From NCBI RefSeq assembly GCF_047511655.1, contig NC_133389.1, positions 157,123,973 through 157,187,972 of the forward strand: 64,000 nt of DNA. Direction: 5' to 3'. The translations under genes and the position numbers were made by a program. Origin of the DNA: Castor canadensis. Its lineage: Eukaryota > Chordata > Mammalia > Rodentia > Castoridae. Numbering within the stretch: the stretch's first letter is position 1; each line of letters starts with the position of its first letter. Below the pieces are notes generated by a model. It had not been told where the DNA came from, made no database searches, and saw only the letters and a program-made list of their open reading frames with translations. Positions 62,510 to 64,000 of this stretch are shown here, one piece after another.

Positions 62510-64000
62510 AGAAAATACTCCAATTTCTAGATACATATGATCATCCAAAACTGAACCAAGAGGAAATTAATCACCTGAATAGACCTATAACACAAAATGA
62601 AATTGAAGCAGCAATCAAGAGTCTCCCCAAAAAGAAAAGTCCAGGACCTGGTGGATTCTCTGCTGAATTCTATCAGACCTTTAAAGAAGAACTGATACCA
62701 ACACTCCTTAAACTGTTCCACGAAATAGAAAGGGAAGGAAAACTGCCAAACACATTTTATGAAGCCAGTATTACACTTATCCCAAAACCAGGCAAAGACA
62801 CCTCCAAAAAGGAGAACTATAGGCCAATCTCCTTAATGAACATTGATGCAAAAATCCTCAACAAAATAATGGCAAACCGAATTCAGCAACACATCAAAAA
62901 GATTATTCACCATGACCAAGAAGGCTTCATCCCAGGAATGCAGGGGTGGTTCAACATACGAAAATCAATAAACGTAATAAACCACATTAACAGAAGCAAA
63001 GACAAAAACTACTTGATCATCTCAATAGATGAAGAAAAAGCCTTTGATAAGATCCAACATCATTTCATGATAAAAGCTCTAAGAAAACTAGGAATAGAAG
63101 AAAAGTTCCTCAACATTATAAAAGCTATATATGACAAACCTACAGCCAGCATTATACTTAACGGAGAAAAACTGAAACCATTCCCTCTAAAATCAGGAAT
63201 GAGACAAGGATGCCCACTATCTCCACTCCTATTCAACATAGTACTGGAATTCCTAGCCAGAGCAATTAGGCAAGAAGAAGGAATAAAAGGAATACAAATA
63301 GGTAAAGAAACTGTCAAAATATCCCTATTTGCAGACGACATGATCCTATACCTTAAAGACCCAAAAAACTCTACTCAGAAGCTTCTAGACATCATCAATA
63401 GCTATAGCAAGGTAGCAGGATATAAAATCAACATAGAAAAATCATTAGCATTTCTATACACTAACAATGAGCAAACTGAAAAAGAATGTATGAAAACAAT
63501 TACATTTACAATAGCCTCAAACAAAATCAAATACCTAGGTGTAAACCTAACAAAAGATGTGAAAGACCTCTACAAGGAAAACTATACACTTCTGAAGAAA
63601 GAGATTGAGGAAGACTATAGAAAGTGGAGAGATCTCCCATGCTCATGGATTGGTAGAATCAACATAGTAAAAATGTCTATACTCCCAAAAGTAATCTACA
63701 TGTTTAATACAATTCCCATCAAAATTCCAATGACATTCATTAAAGAGATTGACAAATCTACTGTTAAATTTATATGGAAACACAAGAGGCCTACCAGTCA
63801 AAAGAACAATGCTGGAAGTATCACAATACCTGACTTCAAACTATATTATAAAGCAATAACAATAAAAACAGCATGGTACTGGCACAAAAACAGACATGAA
63901 GACCCGTGGAACAGAATAGAGGACCCAGATATGAAGCCACACAACTATAACCAACTTGTCTTTGACAAAGGAGCTAAAAATATACGATGGAGAAATAGCA
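62510..64000 (+). mobile_element. Young LINE-1, 5'-truncated, ORF2 reverse transcriptase region
   Basis: From about 62,524 the frame is open for 492 codons to the window edge. It encodes the L1 ORF2p reverse transcriptase. Visible motifs are [92 protein letters not shown] and FADDMILY, the last being the catalytic aspartates at 63,328-63,339 for FADD. Then come [32 protein letters not shown] and KTAWYW. The endonuclease part and ORF1 are missing. One base is lost near 62,527 compared with the expected 'ttccta', and about six codons are missing at about 63,790. Confidence 0.95.
62524..63999 (+). CDS. L1 ORF2p fragment (reverse transcriptase, no start, runs off window)
   Basis: The reading frame is inherited from a full-length L1 and has no start codon of its own in the expected place. 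ORF2p nicks DNA and reverse transcribes its own RNA, but this copy lacks the N-terminal endonuclease, so it should not move by itself. All catalytic RT motifs are present and no stop occurs in 492 codons, which points to a recent insertion. The C-terminal Cys-rich region would lie beyond the window. Confidence 0.9.

Overview
This is a mammalian nuclear genomic window. It has split genes with GT-AG introns, CpG-island promoter DNA, LINE-1, MIR and L2 remnants, old DNA transposons, and many copies of one SINE. The SINE joins a B1/7SL-like left part (consensus-like 'ggtggctca..cctgtaatcctagctac') to a tRNA/ID-like tail ('gagttcaaaccccagtaccacc'). That pairing points to a rodent. The exact wording is most like what I remember from beaver (Castor) DNA, but the genus is an inference and I cannot prove it from the window.

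Left part (1 to about 25,630, + strand): the last nine exons of CCNYL1 (cyclin Y-like 1), a membrane-associated cyclin of the cyclin Y group. The window opens inside an exon. The nine coding pieces (64, 35, 101, 36, 52, 120, 167, 163 and 117 nt) join in one frame to give 284 residues and a stop at 23,664-23,666. A 3' UTR of about 1.95 kb follows, with AATAAA and a GT-rich element near 25,604-25,647. The 3' UTR contains a 342-bp element that is palindromic over its whole length, a mariner-type MITE.

Middle (about 25,650 to 38,300): a short intergenic gap, then FZD5 (Frizzled-5) on the - strand, tail to tail with CCNYL1. The 585-codon reading frame is intact in one exon (36,360 down to 34,603). 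The SINE-free stretch below it (about 34,602 to 30,530) is probably its long 3' UTR. A CpG-rich promoter and a predicted 298-bp intron in the 5' UTR lie upstream of the start codon. CCNYL1 beside convergent FZD5 is the arrangement I know from human 2q33, and it separates this locus from the paralogous CCNY/FZD8 locus.

Right part (about 38,300 to 64,000): intergenic DNA with no convincing gene. It holds SINEs (one with four B1-like units), MIR/L2/MER5 remnants, an old L1 3' end broken up by SINEs, MaLR-like LTR pieces, a recent 184-bp local duplication, microsatellites and, at the right edge, a young 5'-truncated L1 whose ORF2 reading frame is open for 492 codons and leaves the window.

I found no new gene system. 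The observations most worth checking are the hairpin-forming MITE in the CCNYL1 3' UTR, the 184-bp templated duplication, the open L1 ORF2, the multimeric SINE, and the predicted FZD5 transcript ends.
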